A stretch of DNA of 64,000 nucleotides from Cohnella phaseoli. Its GTDB lineage: Bacteria > Bacillota > Bacilli > Paenibacillales > Paenibacillaceae. Under the pieces are notes generated by a model that was not told the DNA's origin, searched no databases, and was given only the letters and a program-made list of their open reading frames with translations. The stretch spans positions 145,111 through 209,110 of the forward strand of contig NZ_QRDZ01000015.1 of assembly GCF_003386235.1 (NCBI RefSeq), read 5' to 3'. Of the stretch, positions 43,048-52,654 are shown piece by piece (the stretch's first letter is position 1; the number at the start of each line of letters is the position of its first letter). A program made the position numbers and the translations under genes.

Positions 43048-43674
43048 GTGCGTAAAGGCATTATGATTTCAACGACCGTATTATTATCATCCGCAATCGC
43101 ATTGTCGGGATGCATGAACAAAACCGGGGACTTAGGCAACAAAAACATTCGCAACAACGCCGTTCGCGACAACAACGCCGCTCGCGGTTATGCAGTCGAC
43201 GAATTCGGCATGCGTCCTCAAGCGAAACGCTTTGCCAACGATGCGGCCAACGAGCAAAATCGCATCAACGGCCATCAGCGCATGAACAACAACGTTGTCG
43301 GCATGCACGGCAATACGCGCATGGAAGCCAGCGATCGAATCGCCAACAAAATCTCGGCTATGCCGGGCATCGATTCGGCCTATGTGATGATGACAGATCG
43401 CAACGCATACGTTGCGGTTAAGGAAGACGATCGTGCGAACACCGGACATATGGCGCTTAACGACGCTGTGAAGGACAAAATCGCCGATCAAGTGAAGTCG
43501 CTATCCCCTTCGGTGGAAAACGTATATGTATCCGCGAACCCCGATTTCATCGGCCGCATGGAGGGCTACGCGAACGATGTCAGAGCCGGGCATCCGATTC
43601 AAGGCTTCCTGACCGAGTTCAACGCTCTCGTCGAGCGGGTTTTCCCGGAGCGTTCCGGTACGAGGGAGCGCTGA
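43048..43674 (+). CDS. YhcN/YlaJ-family sporulation lipoprotein
   Basis: 208 residues. Lipoprotein signal with lipobox ALSGC at about residue 22. The middle is Asn/Arg-rich; the C-terminal domain has ASDRIANKISAMPGIDSAYV, NAYVAVK and VKSLSPSVENVYVSANPDF, the YhcN/YlaJ pattern. Family members sit in the inner spore membrane and influence germination and outgrowth. GTG start behind AAGGGGGT. Monocistronic with its own terminator. Confidence 0.88.
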   Translation: MRKGIMISTTVLLSSAIALSGCMNKTGDLGNKNIRNNAVRDNNAARGYAVDEFGMRPQAKRFANDAANEQNRINGHQRMNNNVVGMHGNTRMEASDRIANKISAMPGIDSAYVMMTDRNAYVAVKEDDRANTGHMALNDAVKDKIADQVKSLSPSVENVYVSANPDFIGRMEGYANDVRAGHPIQGFLTEFNALVERVFPERSGTRER

Positions 43675-43694
43675 AGATTCGTCCGCTGCAACCC

Positions 43695-43735
43695 AAACAG
43701 GAAGCCGAGCGCGTTCGCTCGGCTTCCTGTTTTTT
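43695..43735 (+). terminator. Intrinsic terminator of the YhcN-type gene
   Basis: A 16-bp stem (AAACAGGAAGCCGAGC with GCTCGGCTTCCTGTTT) with a six-base loop followed by TTTTTT. Confidence 0.92.
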
Positions 43736-43951
43736 CGAGTGCTCAATTTACCCGATCTCAAGCGGGAGCATTTTTAGCTGACGGATAGACCTGTCTGCAC
43801 GGGTGCGGTGACCGCGTCGGATGTCTTGTCGGTCGTCGTGAAGTAAGGCCGATACGTTCACGCTGCCCGCGGTTAACGTCGGCATGCGCAAATTCGGGTA
43901 GCCTCTGTCAGAACGGCTTGAATTGCATCACGATCTTATCGCGTTAGATCA
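43736..43951. other. Intergenic stretch without features
   Basis: I see no gene, repeat or hairpin of note between the terminator and the promoter of the response regulator. Confidence 0.5.
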
Positions 43952-43980
43952 TCGACAAGGTTCGGGGACCACCTTATAAT
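43952..43980 (+). promoter_or_regulatory. Putative sigma-A promoter of the two-component operon
   Basis: TCGACA at 43952-43957, 17 bases, TATAAT at 43975-43980. One mismatch from consensus in the -35 and perfect -10. Confidence 0.6.
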
Positions 43981-44027
43981 GGTAAAAATGTCTAAGAAAC
44001 GCGCGGTCGCTCCGCGGAGGTGTATCC

Positions 44028-45662
44028 ATGTACAAAATATTGGTCGTCGACGACGAACCTAGAGTAAGCATCGGGATTCGCAACTTCTTGCAGTCCTCGG
44101 ACTTGAACATCTCGACCGTAGAGACGGCTTTGAACGGGTTCGAAGCTGTCGATTATTTGCGCATGGAACATTACGATCTCGTGCTGACTGACATTCAGAT
44201 GAGCCGGATGAGCGGAATCGAGCTGATGGAAACCATCTATCTGGAGCAGCCGAGCCTTCCCGTTATCGTTATCTCCGCGCACGAGAAGTTCGAATTCGCC
44301 GCGAAGTCGCTTCGGCTGGGCGCGCGCGATTATTTGGTCAAGCCCGTGAAGAGGGAGGAACTGCTGCGGGTCGTTCGCAGCGTGCTCGTCGAGAAGGAAG
44401 AGGCCGGCAAGCTGGCGCTCGAGAAGTCTATGCGGAAGCGTTCAAGCGGAGGAATCGGGCCTGGGCGGCGTAACGAGATTCTGATGGAACTGGTGACGGA
44501 GAGAGGACTGTCGAAGAAGGATCATGACGAGTTGATCGCCGAGCTGGGCGATCAAGTCAAAGGTCCGAATTTCGGCATCGTCTCTGTTCTTCTCGATCTG
44601 AGCCGCGGAGGCTTCAGCAACAGGGAGATGATGCTGCAGGACAGGAAGCTGCTGAAGTACGCGGCGCTGAACTTATTCGAGGAGAGCTTGTCCGAATGGG
44701 ACGGCTTAACGTTCAGCGGGTTCGGCAACGAGTTGATCGGAATCGTTCAATTGAACGATTCCGACGCGACGGGACAGCGTTATTCGCTTCAATCGCAGAT
44801 GCATTTCATCGGCCAATTCGTTTTTAAGAACTTTAAGCAATATTTAAACATAGACGCGACGATCGGCATGAGCGGCTTGCGCGCGGACGTCTCCTTATTG
44901 GTCAAACTCATGGAAGAAGCCAATAGCGCTGCGGAGTGGAAGAAGCTCCATCCCGAACAGAACGTATTTCATTACGAGGATATCGCTGCGCACGAAAGCT
45001 TGCATATGGTCGGATGGATGGCGAAGGTGGAACAGTGCGTGCAGCTGTTGAAGTCGGGCGGCGACTCGGAGACGATGGTTCTCGGCTTGGTCCGATCTTT
45101 GCAGGAACTCGGGCATGCGGCGGATCTGGTCCATAGCTACTTCGGCATGCTGGTCTACCGGATCTACGGCTTGCTGCTGGAATACGGCAGCGGCAACAGC
45201 GCGTCGCTTCGACGATTCGATCCGGACGCCTATTTCCGGGACTTGCCCGTTACCGGCAAGACCGATCGTCTTGTGGCGTACATCGAAGAGGCCGGCCGGT
45301 CGTTAAGTGAGCTGACTCGCGAGCGGGAGATGACGATCTTGTCTCGCGTCATGGGCTATATCCGGAAAAATTATCGCAATCCGGAGCTTAAGATTCAAGA
45401 TATCGCGGTCGAGGCGCACTTCAGTCCCGCCTACTTCGGCTATTGGTTCAAGAGGGAGACGAAGAAGAACGTCTGGGACTTCGTGACCGAGCTGCGCATC
45501 GAAGAAGCGAAGCAGCTTCTGGTCGCGACGGACAAGAAGCGGTACGAGATCGCCTACGAAGTCGGCTACGAGTCCCCGGAGCACTTCAGCCGCATGTTCA
45601 AGCGTTACGCGGGCGTCAGCCCCGCCGACTATCGCAAAGAGGGTCAGGGGGGATCGGACTGA
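44028..45662 (+). CDS. YesN-type response regulator with AraC DNA-binding domain
   Basis: 544 residues. Receiver domain at 1-120 with acidic pocket DDE (8-10), phospho-acceptor Asp55 in VLTDIQMSRMSG and Lys105 in LVKPVK. A long linker region of about 300 residues, then two AraC helix-turn-helix motifs from about 445: ELKIQDIAVEAHFSPAYFGY and RYEIAYEVGYESPEHFSRMF. Such regulators pair with YesM kinases to control neighbouring oligosaccharide uptake genes. GGAGGTG precedes the ATG. Confidence 0.92.
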   Translation: MYKILVVDDEPRVSIGIRNFLQSSDLNISTVETALNGFEAVDYLRMEHYDLVLTDIQMSRMSGIELMETIYLEQPSLPVIVISAHEKFEFAAKSLRLGARDYLVKPVKREELLRVVRSVLVEKEEAGKLALEKSMRKRSSGGIGPGRRNEILMELVTERGLSKKDHDELIAELGDQVKGPNFGIVSVLLDLSRGGFSNREMMLQDRKLLKYAALNLFEESLSEWDGLTFSGFGNELIGIVQLNDSDATGQRYSLQSQMHFIGQFVFKNFKQYLNIDATIGMSGLRADVSLLVKLMEEANSAAEWKKLHPEQNVFHYEDIAAHESLHMVGWMAKVEQCVQLLKSGGDSETMVLGLVRSLQELGHAADLVHSYFGMLVYRIYGLLLEYGSGNSASLRRFDPDAYFRDLPVTGKTDRLVAYIEEAGRSLSELTREREMTILSRVMGYIRKNYRNPELKIQDIAVEAHFSPAYFGYWFKRETKKNVWDFVTELRIEEAKQLLVATDKKRYEIAYEVGYESPEHFSRMFKRYAGVSPADYRKEGQGGSD

Positions 45663-47422
45663 AACTCAAATTCAAGGTCACGATCGCGTTCTTGTTGTTC
45701 ATTGTCGGCCCGTTCCTGGTCGTCGGGTGGATCTCGGCCGATAAGGCGGCGGAATCCATGCAGGATGAAGTCGGAAGGACGATGCTTCAACTGACGAAGC
45801 AGAATCATGCCACGATCGAGAAGACGATGTCGGCGGTCAACGACAAGACGATTACGTTCCTGGACAACCATCTGCTCGATCCGACGGGCCCGAACGAGTT
45901 CTGGTATAACATCGAGACGCTGGGCGATATCAATCAAGCCGACGAAATCTTGAATCGCTGGTCTTCGGACGGCACGGGCTATACTTTGTACATGATGAAT
46001 CGGGAAGAGAAGCGAACGCTGTTCGATCTGTCGAACAAGGATACGGGATTCATCTACTTCGATCGCGGCGAGGAGCTCCCCGCTTGGACCGCGCAGGCGA
46101 TCGGGAAGCGGGGAGCGGGCGCGTTCCGTCTCATTCGCTCGCGGGACGGCTTAGCTACGGTAAGCTTCGCGAGAAGCATTCTGAATACTCAAAATTACAA
46201 CGAGGTGCTGGGGTTCCTGGTCGTCTCCCGGTTAGAGGTATTGTTGAAGAGAGACCTCCTGTCCGTAGAGCTTCCGGAGCATGCCGGTATTTTTTTATTT
46301 AACGACCAGAACGAATTGCTCATGCAGGCCGGTACGACCGACATGCCGGCGGAGAGCGTGCCCGAATCCGCGAGGCAGGACCGGCCGGGATACTTCTTCG
46401 CCGGCGAAGGGGGCGATCGGTGGCTCTATGCGCATTCTTACGAACCGCTATACCGCACCAACCTGGTGTATCGCGTCCCGCTGGACTCGATAACGGGAGG
46501 CCTGAAGTCGTTCCAATGGGTCATCATGGCCTTGTCCGCGGCTTATTTGGCGCTCGTGCTGCTGTTCGTCCTGTATTTGCTGCGAATGATCGTCAAGCCG
46601 CTGCATCGGCTCGTCTCGATTACGAAAATATACGAGCCGGGCGTCCCGATGGACATGGGCGGAGGCGCTCTGCTGCGATCGGACGAGTTCGGCATTCTAT
46701 ACGGCTCGTTCATGAAGATGACGCGGAGACTCGATCGTTCGATCGAAGACAATTACTTGATGAAGCTTCGTCAGCAGGAAACAGAGCTGGCGACGCTCCA
46801 TTCCCAGATTACCCCGCACCTGCTGTACAACACGCTGGATTCCATCTACTGGTACGCGCTCGATAACGGCAATACGGAAGTCGGGGAGATGGTCATGGAC
46901 TTGTCGATCCTGCTAAGAATCGGGTTGAGCAAAGGGAAGACTCTGATCCCGATCGGAGAAGAAGCGGAGCACGTGCAGGCTTACAGTCGACTTCAGATGA
47001 AGCGATATCCGGATACGTTCGAGGTGCACTGGGACATCGAGGACGCGACGCTCGCGTACACGACGCCGAAGGTGATCCTGCAGCCGCTCGTCGAAAACGC
47101 GATTTTCCACGGGGTTAGCGGCATGGATGGGGAAGGCGAGATCTGGATTCGCATCCTTCGGGTAAACGGCACGATCGAGATGACGGTCGCGGATAACGGC
47201 TTCCAGAAGGTGGACGCCGAGCGGCTGAACGAAATCGTGCGGGGAGAGATCGAAGACGCGGGCTACGGCGTCCGCAACGTGCATAAGCGCATTCAATTGC
47301 ATTTCGGCGAAGACTATGGCTTGCGTTACGAGCCAAGGGAGGGCGGAGGGGTCAAAGCGGTCATCAACCTCCCGCTGCACGAGCATGTGCCGAACGATAA
47401 GGACCGTAGGTCATCTCGTTAG
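45659..47422 (+). CDS. YesM-type sensor histidine kinase, probable CTG start
   Basis: About 587 residues. Membrane segment near residues 6-25 (IAFLLFIVGPFLVVGW), extracellular sensing domain to about 275, second membrane segment (MALSAAYLALVLLFVLYLL), HAMP, then the His_kinase domain with QITPHLLYNTLDSIYWYAL and an ATPase with LQPLVENAIFHGV and ADNGF. No ATG/GTG/TTG is available before the first membrane segment; CTG at 45659 lies six bases after AGGGGGG and overlaps the regulator's stop (CTGA). Senses a carbohydrate-related signal, presumably. Confidence 0.85.
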   Translation: MKLKFKVTIAFLLFIVGPFLVVGWISADKAAESMQDEVGRTMLQLTKQNHATIEKTMSAVNDKTITFLDNHLLDPTGPNEFWYNIETLGDINQADEILNRWSSDGTGYTLYMMNREEKRTLFDLSNKDTGFIYFDRGEELPAWTAQAIGKRGAGAFRLIRSRDGLATVSFARSILNTQNYNEVLGFLVVSRLEVLLKRDLLSVELPEHAGIFLFNDQNELLMQAGTTDMPAESVPESARQDRPGYFFAGEGGDRWLYAHSYEPLYRTNLVYRVPLDSITGGLKSFQWVIMALSAAYLALVLLFVLYLLRMIVKPLHRLVSITKIYEPGVPMDMGGGALLRSDEFGILYGSFMKMTRRLDRSIEDNYLMKLRQQETELATLHSQITPHLLYNTLDSIYWYALDNGNTEVGEMVMDLSILLRIGLSKGKTLIPIGEEAEHVQAYSRLQMKRYPDTFEVHWDIEDATLAYTTPKVILQPLVENAIFHGVSGMDGEGEIWIRILRVNGTIEMTVADNGFQKVDAERLNEIVRGEIEDAGYGVRNVHKRIQLHFGEDYGLRYEPREGGGVKAVINLPLHEHVPNDKDRRSSR

Positions 47423-47648
47423 AATATGGAATTGCCGGAGAGACTTCGGTTATCCTTCGTATGCTCCTGCTATCTGAGGCTGTTCCTTCGTCATCTTGCG
47501 TGGCGATTTCGAGGAACGGTCTCTTTATTTCGCGTAAGGCCGACCGGCCAGACACACCGAGTTATACGTCACGCGGTTATAGGATTAAATCATCGTATTG
47601 CAGGGGGGGCTAGCCTATACTGAGATCAATCGAGAGGAGTGGACGCAA
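47423..47648. other. Intergenic region before the transporter genes
   Basis: 226 bases between kinase and permease. Likely site for AraC-type regulator binding, but I cannot point to a clear direct repeat or promoter. Confidence 0.35.
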
Positions 47649-48581
47649 GTGAAAGAGAGAACGGGGATCGCAGTATTCATCCATTCTCTATGGAAATTCA
47701 GATTTCTGACGTTAATGCTCGTTCCGACGATGGCCGTGTTGATCGTGAACAATTACCTGCCGATGTTCGGAGTATTCATCGCCTTCAAGAATATCAACTA
47801 TATCGACGGTATCCTCGGAAGTCCTTGGGTCGGCTTCGATAACTTCGCCTTTCTGTTCAATTCCGGATCGATCTGGCGAATTACGCGCAACACGGTGGGG
47901 TATAGCTTGGCCTTCATGGTCTTCAATACGGTGCTGTCCGTCGCCATCGCCGTGGCGATCAACGAACTGCGCGGCCGATTGGCGAAGACGTATCAGACGT
48001 TCCTGATCATGCCGTACTTCTTGTCCATGATCGTCGTCGGCTACTTGGCATACGCCTTCTTGAACGCGGACAAGGGATTCTTGAACTCGGCGTTCCTCGG
48101 ATGGTTCGGCATCGACCCGATCTCCTGGTACTCGGAGAAGGAATACTGGCCCTATATCCTCATTCTGGTTAACGCCTGGAAGAACGTGGGCATCGGCGCG
48201 GTCATCTATATCGCCGCGATCGCGGGCATCGACCATGAATATTACGAAGCCGCGTTGATCGACGGAGCCTCCAAGGCGAAGCAGATCCTGCATATCACGT
48301 TGCCTCTCATTCAGCCCATCATCGTCATTATGACCATTCTATCGATGGGCAGCGTGTTCAATACCGACTTCGGTTTGTTCTATCAAGTGCCGATGGATTC
48401 GGGAGCGCTATATCCCGTTACGGATACGGTCGATACGTATGTCTATCGCGTGCTGATGGAGCTGAACGACATCGGGATGTCTTCGGCGGCGGCATTGGCG
48501 CAATCCGTGCTAGGCTTCATCCTCGTGCTGCTTACCAACTCGGCGGTGCGAAGAATCAATCCCGAGCAAGCGCTATTCTAA
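47649..48581 (+). CDS. LplB-type ABC sugar permease
   Basis: 310 residues with six membrane segments. MLVPTMAVLIVNNYLPMFGVFIAFK opens the first; the cytoplasmic EAA loop reads YYEAALIDGASKAKQILHIT, which docks the ATPase. GTG 47649 has GAGGAG nine bases upstream; a TTG at 47598 is less likely. Forms the channel with the next gene product. No ATPase gene is present; shared MsmX-type ATPases usually serve such systems. Confidence 0.9.
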   Translation: MKERTGIAVFIHSLWKFRFLTLMLVPTMAVLIVNNYLPMFGVFIAFKNINYIDGILGSPWVGFDNFAFLFNSGSIWRITRNTVGYSLAFMVFNTVLSVAIAVAINELRGRLAKTYQTFLIMPYFLSMIVVGYLAYAFLNADKGFLNSAFLGWFGIDPISWYSEKEYWPYILILVNAWKNVGIGAVIYIAAIAGIDHEYYEAALIDGASKAKQILHITLPLIQPIIVIMTILSMGSVFNTDFGLFYQVPMDSGALYPVTDTVDTYVYRVLMELNDIGMSSAAALAQSVLGFILVLLTNSAVRRINPEQALF

Positions 48582-48603
48582 AAGACGATACGAGGTGAGC
48601 ACA

Positions 48604-49515
48604 ATGAACGTTACATCGATTCGGCGGGAGAACACCGTCTCGCCGATCGCCAATGCGCTGCTGAACGCGATGTTCCTATTGCTCGCGCTGGCATGCGTCC
48701 TGCCGGTCCTTCTCGTCGTCATCGTTTCTTTCACGCATAACGACGCTTTGGTGAACGACGGCTATCGCTTCTTCCCGACGAAGCTATCCTGGATCGCCTA
48801 CGAAAGCTTGTTCAAGGATTATTCGACCCTCGCGAGGGCTTACGTCATCAGCATCGGCATTACCGTCGTCGGGACGGGGTTAAGCGTCATTCTGATGGCT
48901 TTGTACGCCTATCCGATCTCGCGTCAGGATTATCCGTTCCGAAAGTTCTTCACTTTCTTCCTCTTCTTCACGATGCTGTTCAACGGAGGCGTTGTGAGCA
49001 AGTATATCGTCTTCACGCAAGCGCTCGGTCTGTTGGATTCCTACTCGGCGCTGCTGTTGCCGCTGCTCATCATTCCGTTCAACGTCATTATTATGCGGAC
49101 GTTCTTCCAGGCGACCATTCACCCGGCGCTGATCGAATCCGCAAGAATCGACGGAGCGGGCGAATTCCGCATCTTCTTCCGGATCGTGCTGCCCTTGTCG
49201 CTTCCGGTCTTGGCGACGATGGCGCTGCTCGGCACGATCGTGTTCTGGAACGATTGGTTCAACTCGCTTTTGTTCATTCGCACCGAGGAGAAGTACCCGT
49301 TGCAATATTTGATGCTGCGCGTGTTGAACGACGTACAGTATTTACGGTCTAACGTACAGTTGGCGGCGCAAAATCCGGAGCTGATGAGCAATCTGCCCGA
49401 CGAATCGCTTCAGATGGCTTTCGCCGTCGTCTGCATGGGCCCGATCCTGCTCGTCTACCCGTTCTTCCAGAAATATTTCGTCAAAGGATTGACCGTGGGC
49501 GCCGTTAAAGGCTGA
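48604..49515 (+). CDS. LplC/YtcP-type ABC sugar permease
   Basis: 303 residues, six membrane segments. EAA loop ALIESARIDGAGEFRIFFRI, then VLPLSLPVLATMALL. The C-terminus KYFVKGLTVGAVKG is typical of the carbohydrate-importer CUT1 subfamily. ATG 48604 lies six bases after GAGGTGA; an upstream GTG at 48595 overlaps that site. Confidence 0.9.
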   Translation: MNVTSIRRENTVSPIANALLNAMFLLLALACVLPVLLVVIVSFTHNDALVNDGYRFFPTKLSWIAYESLFKDYSTLARAYVISIGITVVGTGLSVILMALYAYPISRQDYPFRKFFTFFLFFTMLFNGGVVSKYIVFTQALGLLDSYSALLLPLLIIPFNVIIMRTFFQATIHPALIESARIDGAGEFRIFFRIVLPLSLPVLATMALLGTIVFWNDWFNSLLFIRTEEKYPLQYLMLRVLNDVQYLRSNVQLAAQNPELMSNLPDESLQMAFAVVCMGPILLVYPFFQKYFVKGLTVGAVKG

Positions 49516-49601
49516 CCCGGCTGCGGTAGACCCGGCGCGCGGAACCATGGCCGCAAGCCGATCTATAGATATTATCCATCATACGGGAGGGTTACGAACG
49601 A

Positions 49602-51203
49602 ATGAGACAAAGAAGGCCAATCGCGGTTGTTATGGCCGTCCTGCTTGCGGCTATGCTGGTCCTGCAAGCCTGCTCGTCGAATAACAATAACCAAGCCAAC
49701 GAATCCCCGGCGAGCGGCAGTCCGAGCGCCAACGCTTCCGAATCGGCGAAGCCGTCGGAAACGGCCCCGCCGGCGTCCCAGCTTAAGCCTTACGAGGTAT
49801 CCATCGTATACTTCGGCACGCCGGAAGCGGACGTTGCCTTGGTCGAGGAGAAGCTGAACGAGTTTTTCAAGGAAAAAATCAACGCTACCGTCAAGCTTCA
49901 GCCGATCTCGGCCAGCGACTACCAGAACCGGACCGAGCTCATGATGAATACAGGCGAGAAGATGGACCTGGTATTCACCGCTTCTTGGCTTAATTACTTC
50001 GGCAACGTGACCAAGGGCGCGTTCCTGGAACTGGACGAACTGCTCGATAAGCACGGCCAAGGCATTAAAGACACGATTCACCCGCTATACCTGGAAGCGC
50101 CGCGCCTGAAGGGCAAGCTGTATGCGGTTCCGACGAACAAAGAAATCACGCAAGGGCAATCGTTCACTTACCGGAAGGATATCGTCGACAAGTACGATAT
50201 CCCGATCGAAACCATTAACAAGTGGGCGGATCTGGAGCCTTGGTTCGAGAAAATGAGCAAGGAAGAGCCCGGAATGACGAACCTGTTCCTGAGCGGAGGC
50301 TCGGGTAATTCCGGAGGCGGCATCTACATGATGTTCGAGACGAACTCCGATTACCGTCCGATCGGACCGATGCCGGGCAAGACGCAAATGTTCTTCGTCG
50401 ACTACACGTCTTCGGACGTGAAGGTAAAAACGGTTCTGGATCCCGAGCTCGTCGATATCAACAAGAAGGAGTTGGAGCTGTTCCGCAGGTATTACGAAAA
50501 GGGCTACATTAACTCCGACGCGGCGACCAGCAAGACGAACGCTGCCGACTTGCGGCGTCAAGGCAAGCTCTGGATGTCGTCGGGCGTATGGAAGCCGGGG
50601 TCCGACATCGAAGTGAAGATCGCCGACAACAATTTGTACGACTACGTCTCCCATGTCGTGACGGAGCCGATCGTTACGACGGATCTGGCCACGGGTTCCA
50701 TGATGTCCATCTCCAGAACATCCGAGGATCCGGAGCGGGCGATGATGGTGCTGAACTACCTGCATACCGATCCGTATGTCATCAACTTGATCGTGCACGG
50801 CATCGAAGGCAAGCACTACAAGAAAGTCGGAGATAACCGCATCGAACCGATCGCCGATTCCGGTTACGGCGCCTCGGCTCTGTTCTGGGTCATCGGCAGC
50901 CAAATGCTGAACTACTTGAAGCCGGGTCAACCGGACGATCTGTACGAGAGCTGGAAGAAATTCAACGACGAGGCGGTGCGCTTCCCGTTGATGGGCTTCG
51001 TCTTCGACGACACGAACGTGAAGAACGAGGTTGCGCAATTGACCGGGATCATTGCCGAATACAAGACGATCGCCACGGGAGCGCTTCCGAATCCGTCCAA
51101 GCTGCTCGATGAACGGAACGCAAAGCTGAAGTCCGCCGGTATCGAGAAAGTGCAGGCCGAGCTGCAAACGCAGATCGACGCATGGCTGGCGGATAACAAG
51201 TAA
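49602..51203 (+). CDS. LplA-type extracellular sugar-binding lipoprotein
   Basis: 533 residues. Lipobox LQAC at about residue 23, Asn/Ser-rich linker to about 60, then a periplasmic-binding fold of the long Paenibacillus/LplA class with KLYAVPTNKEITQGQSFTYR and TDLATGSMMSISRTSEDPER. It delivers an oligosaccharide to the two permeases upstream. The ligand cannot be read. Confidence 0.9.
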   Translation: MRQRRPIAVVMAVLLAAMLVLQACSSNNNNQANESPASGSPSANASESAKPSETAPPASQLKPYEVSIVYFGTPEADVALVEEKLNEFFKEKINATVKLQPISASDYQNRTELMMNTGEKMDLVFTASWLNYFGNVTKGAFLELDELLDKHGQGIKDTIHPLYLEAPRLKGKLYAVPTNKEITQGQSFTYRKDIVDKYDIPIETINKWADLEPWFEKMSKEEPGMTNLFLSGGSGNSGGGIYMMFETNSDYRPIGPMPGKTQMFFVDYTSSDVKVKTVLDPELVDINKKELELFRRYYEKGYINSDAATSKTNAADLRRQGKLWMSSGVWKPGSDIEVKIADNNLYDYVSHVVTEPIVTTDLATGSMMSISRTSEDPERAMMVLNYLHTDPYVINLIVHGIEGKHYKKVGDNRIEPIADSGYGASALFWVIGSQMLNYLKPGQPDDLYESWKKFNDEAVRFPLMGFVFDDTNVKNEVAQLTGIIAEYKTIATGALPNPSKLLDERNAKLKSAGIEKVQAELQTQIDAWLADNK

Positions 51204-51226
51204 GATTGCATCGGCCAGGCTTCGGG

Positions 51227-51246
51227 GAGTCTCCTTCGGGAGACTC
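51227..51246 (+). terminator. Hairpin after the binding-protein gene
   Basis: Perfect GAGTCTCC/GGAGACTC stem with a TTCG tetraloop. It is followed by a pyrimidine-rich stretch, not a true T-run, so it may stabilise the upstream mRNA end or partially terminate, lowering expression of the enzymes downstream. Confidence 0.6.
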
Positions 51247-51288
51247 TTCTCCTTCGATCGAATTTGGCGCAAAGGAGATACAACTCTA

Positions 51289-52638
51289 GTGAAACCGGAA
51301 AATTTGATCTACACGTTCGTCAGCTTCGCGACGCAAGTCGACGCCAGTTGGGGGCGCGGCATCGCCCTAGAGGGCATCGACCGGACGGCTGCGATCGCCC
51401 ACAAGCACGGCATACCGGTTACGTGGATCGTGAACGCCGGGTCGGCCCCGGTGCTCGCCGATCGCATTCGGTCATGGCATGACCGATACGGCGACGACGT
51501 CATTCTGCAGACGCCGTTCCATGCCGACGAATCGGAGACGTCCAAGGCGAGGCTGAAGGCGGTGCTCGCGGAAGGTTGGCGAGCGTTGCAGGAAACCTTC
51601 CCCTGGGCCAAAACCAAAGTCGTGATACGCGGCCGAATTTACAACGAATTTCTCGAGGCTGCAGAGGAGCTCGGGTTTCAGGGCGTATGGGGCTATTGCT
51701 GGGAGCAAACCTGGTGGGACGGCATTACGCACAGGGGTATTCCGTGGGGCTCCTGGTATATCGACGGCACTCGCTTCAAGGCGCCGCATCCCGGCAAGGG
51801 CAAGCTCGTGGCCGCGGAATGGACTGCCCGCGACTTGCACGCGACGTACCATTCGGGCAGTCCGTGCGTCTATTCGACCGATCCGAACGACGTGCTGCGG
51901 GCCGGTCTGTGCACGGGCGACGACATTGCATATTGGGAAAATCTGTTCCAGGGTTATCTCGCCAATACTGCCCATAACGAGCAGGTTTATTTTCTGCAGC
52001 AGCAGGAAAGCCACGAGATGGAATACACCGACCGGTTCGCGATTTACCCGGCTTCCCACGTCGAGGAGTGCGCGGGCATGCTCGATCGGTTTTTTGCCTA
52101 TATCACGCAGTATCCGATTACGCTGACGACGCTTCCGCTCGCGATCGAAGACTATCATCGCCGCAACGAAGAGACGATTCCTTCGTATATGCTGACCCGG
52201 GATACGCTCGTTCGTCCCACGGTTAACGAATATACGATGACGCTTGGCGGCACCGCGTCCGGACCGTGGCCCGATACGTTCCACTACTATGACCGCGAAT
52301 GCCAGATGGCGTTCGTCGAAGGGGCGTGCGCGCCGGACCGGCTGCGAAATTACGTCGGCAAAGGCGACATGAACGGCACGTTCGAGGAAGCCGTTCCGCC
52401 GGTGTTCGTGAGCGGCTACGAGAAGACGGCCGACCGGATCGGCATGACGTTCGAGATCGGACATTGGCCGCCGACGCCGTTCGGGCTCGTCTACTGGGAC
52501 GATCTGACCGGATATGCCGTCCGTTCATGCTCCGCGGGAGTAGAAGCGAAACAGATTCAAGACCGGCTCGTCTTCCTGCGCTTCCGGTTGACGGGGGCGC
52601 CTGCGACCATCGAGCTTGAGTTGGAACGACGGGAATAG
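51289..52638 (+). CDS. Uncharacterised putative carbohydrate-active protein
   Basis: 449 residues, no signal peptide, so cytoplasmic. The first 300 residues look like a polysaccharide-deacetylase or GH57-like barrel: YTFVSFATQVDASWGRG with an early Asp, HGIPVTWIVN, LQTPFHADESET with a His, GVWGYCWEQTW and APHPGKG. The last 130 residues resemble a beta-sandwich with WPPTPFGLVYW. I do not recognise a named family. Operon position suggests it processes the imported sugar. GTG start behind AAAGGAG. Confidence 0.7.
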   Translation: MKPENLIYTFVSFATQVDASWGRGIALEGIDRTAAIAHKHGIPVTWIVNAGSAPVLADRIRSWHDRYGDDVILQTPFHADESETSKARLKAVLAEGWRALQETFPWAKTKVVIRGRIYNEFLEAAEELGFQGVWGYCWEQTWWDGITHRGIPWGSWYIDGTRFKAPHPGKGKLVAAEWTARDLHATYHSGSPCVYSTDPNDVLRAGLCTGDDIAYWENLFQGYLANTAHNEQVYFLQQQESHEMEYTDRFAIYPASHVEECAGMLDRFFAYITQYPITLTTLPLAIEDYHRRNEETIPSYMLTRDTLVRPTVNEYTMTLGGTASGPWPDTFHYYDRECQMAFVEGACAPDRLRNYVGKGDMNGTFEEAVPPVFVSGYEKTADRIGMTFEIGHWPPTPFGLVYWDDLTGYAVRSCSAGVEAKQIQDRLVFLRFRLTGAPATIELELERRE

Positions 52639-52654
52639 GAAAGGGGAGATGGAC

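Noticed and set aside
45443..45658. Kinase start at ATG 45443 inside the response regulator.
   Set aside because: This would add 72 residues of out-of-frame regulator sequence with no domain; the membrane segment starts right after the CTG.
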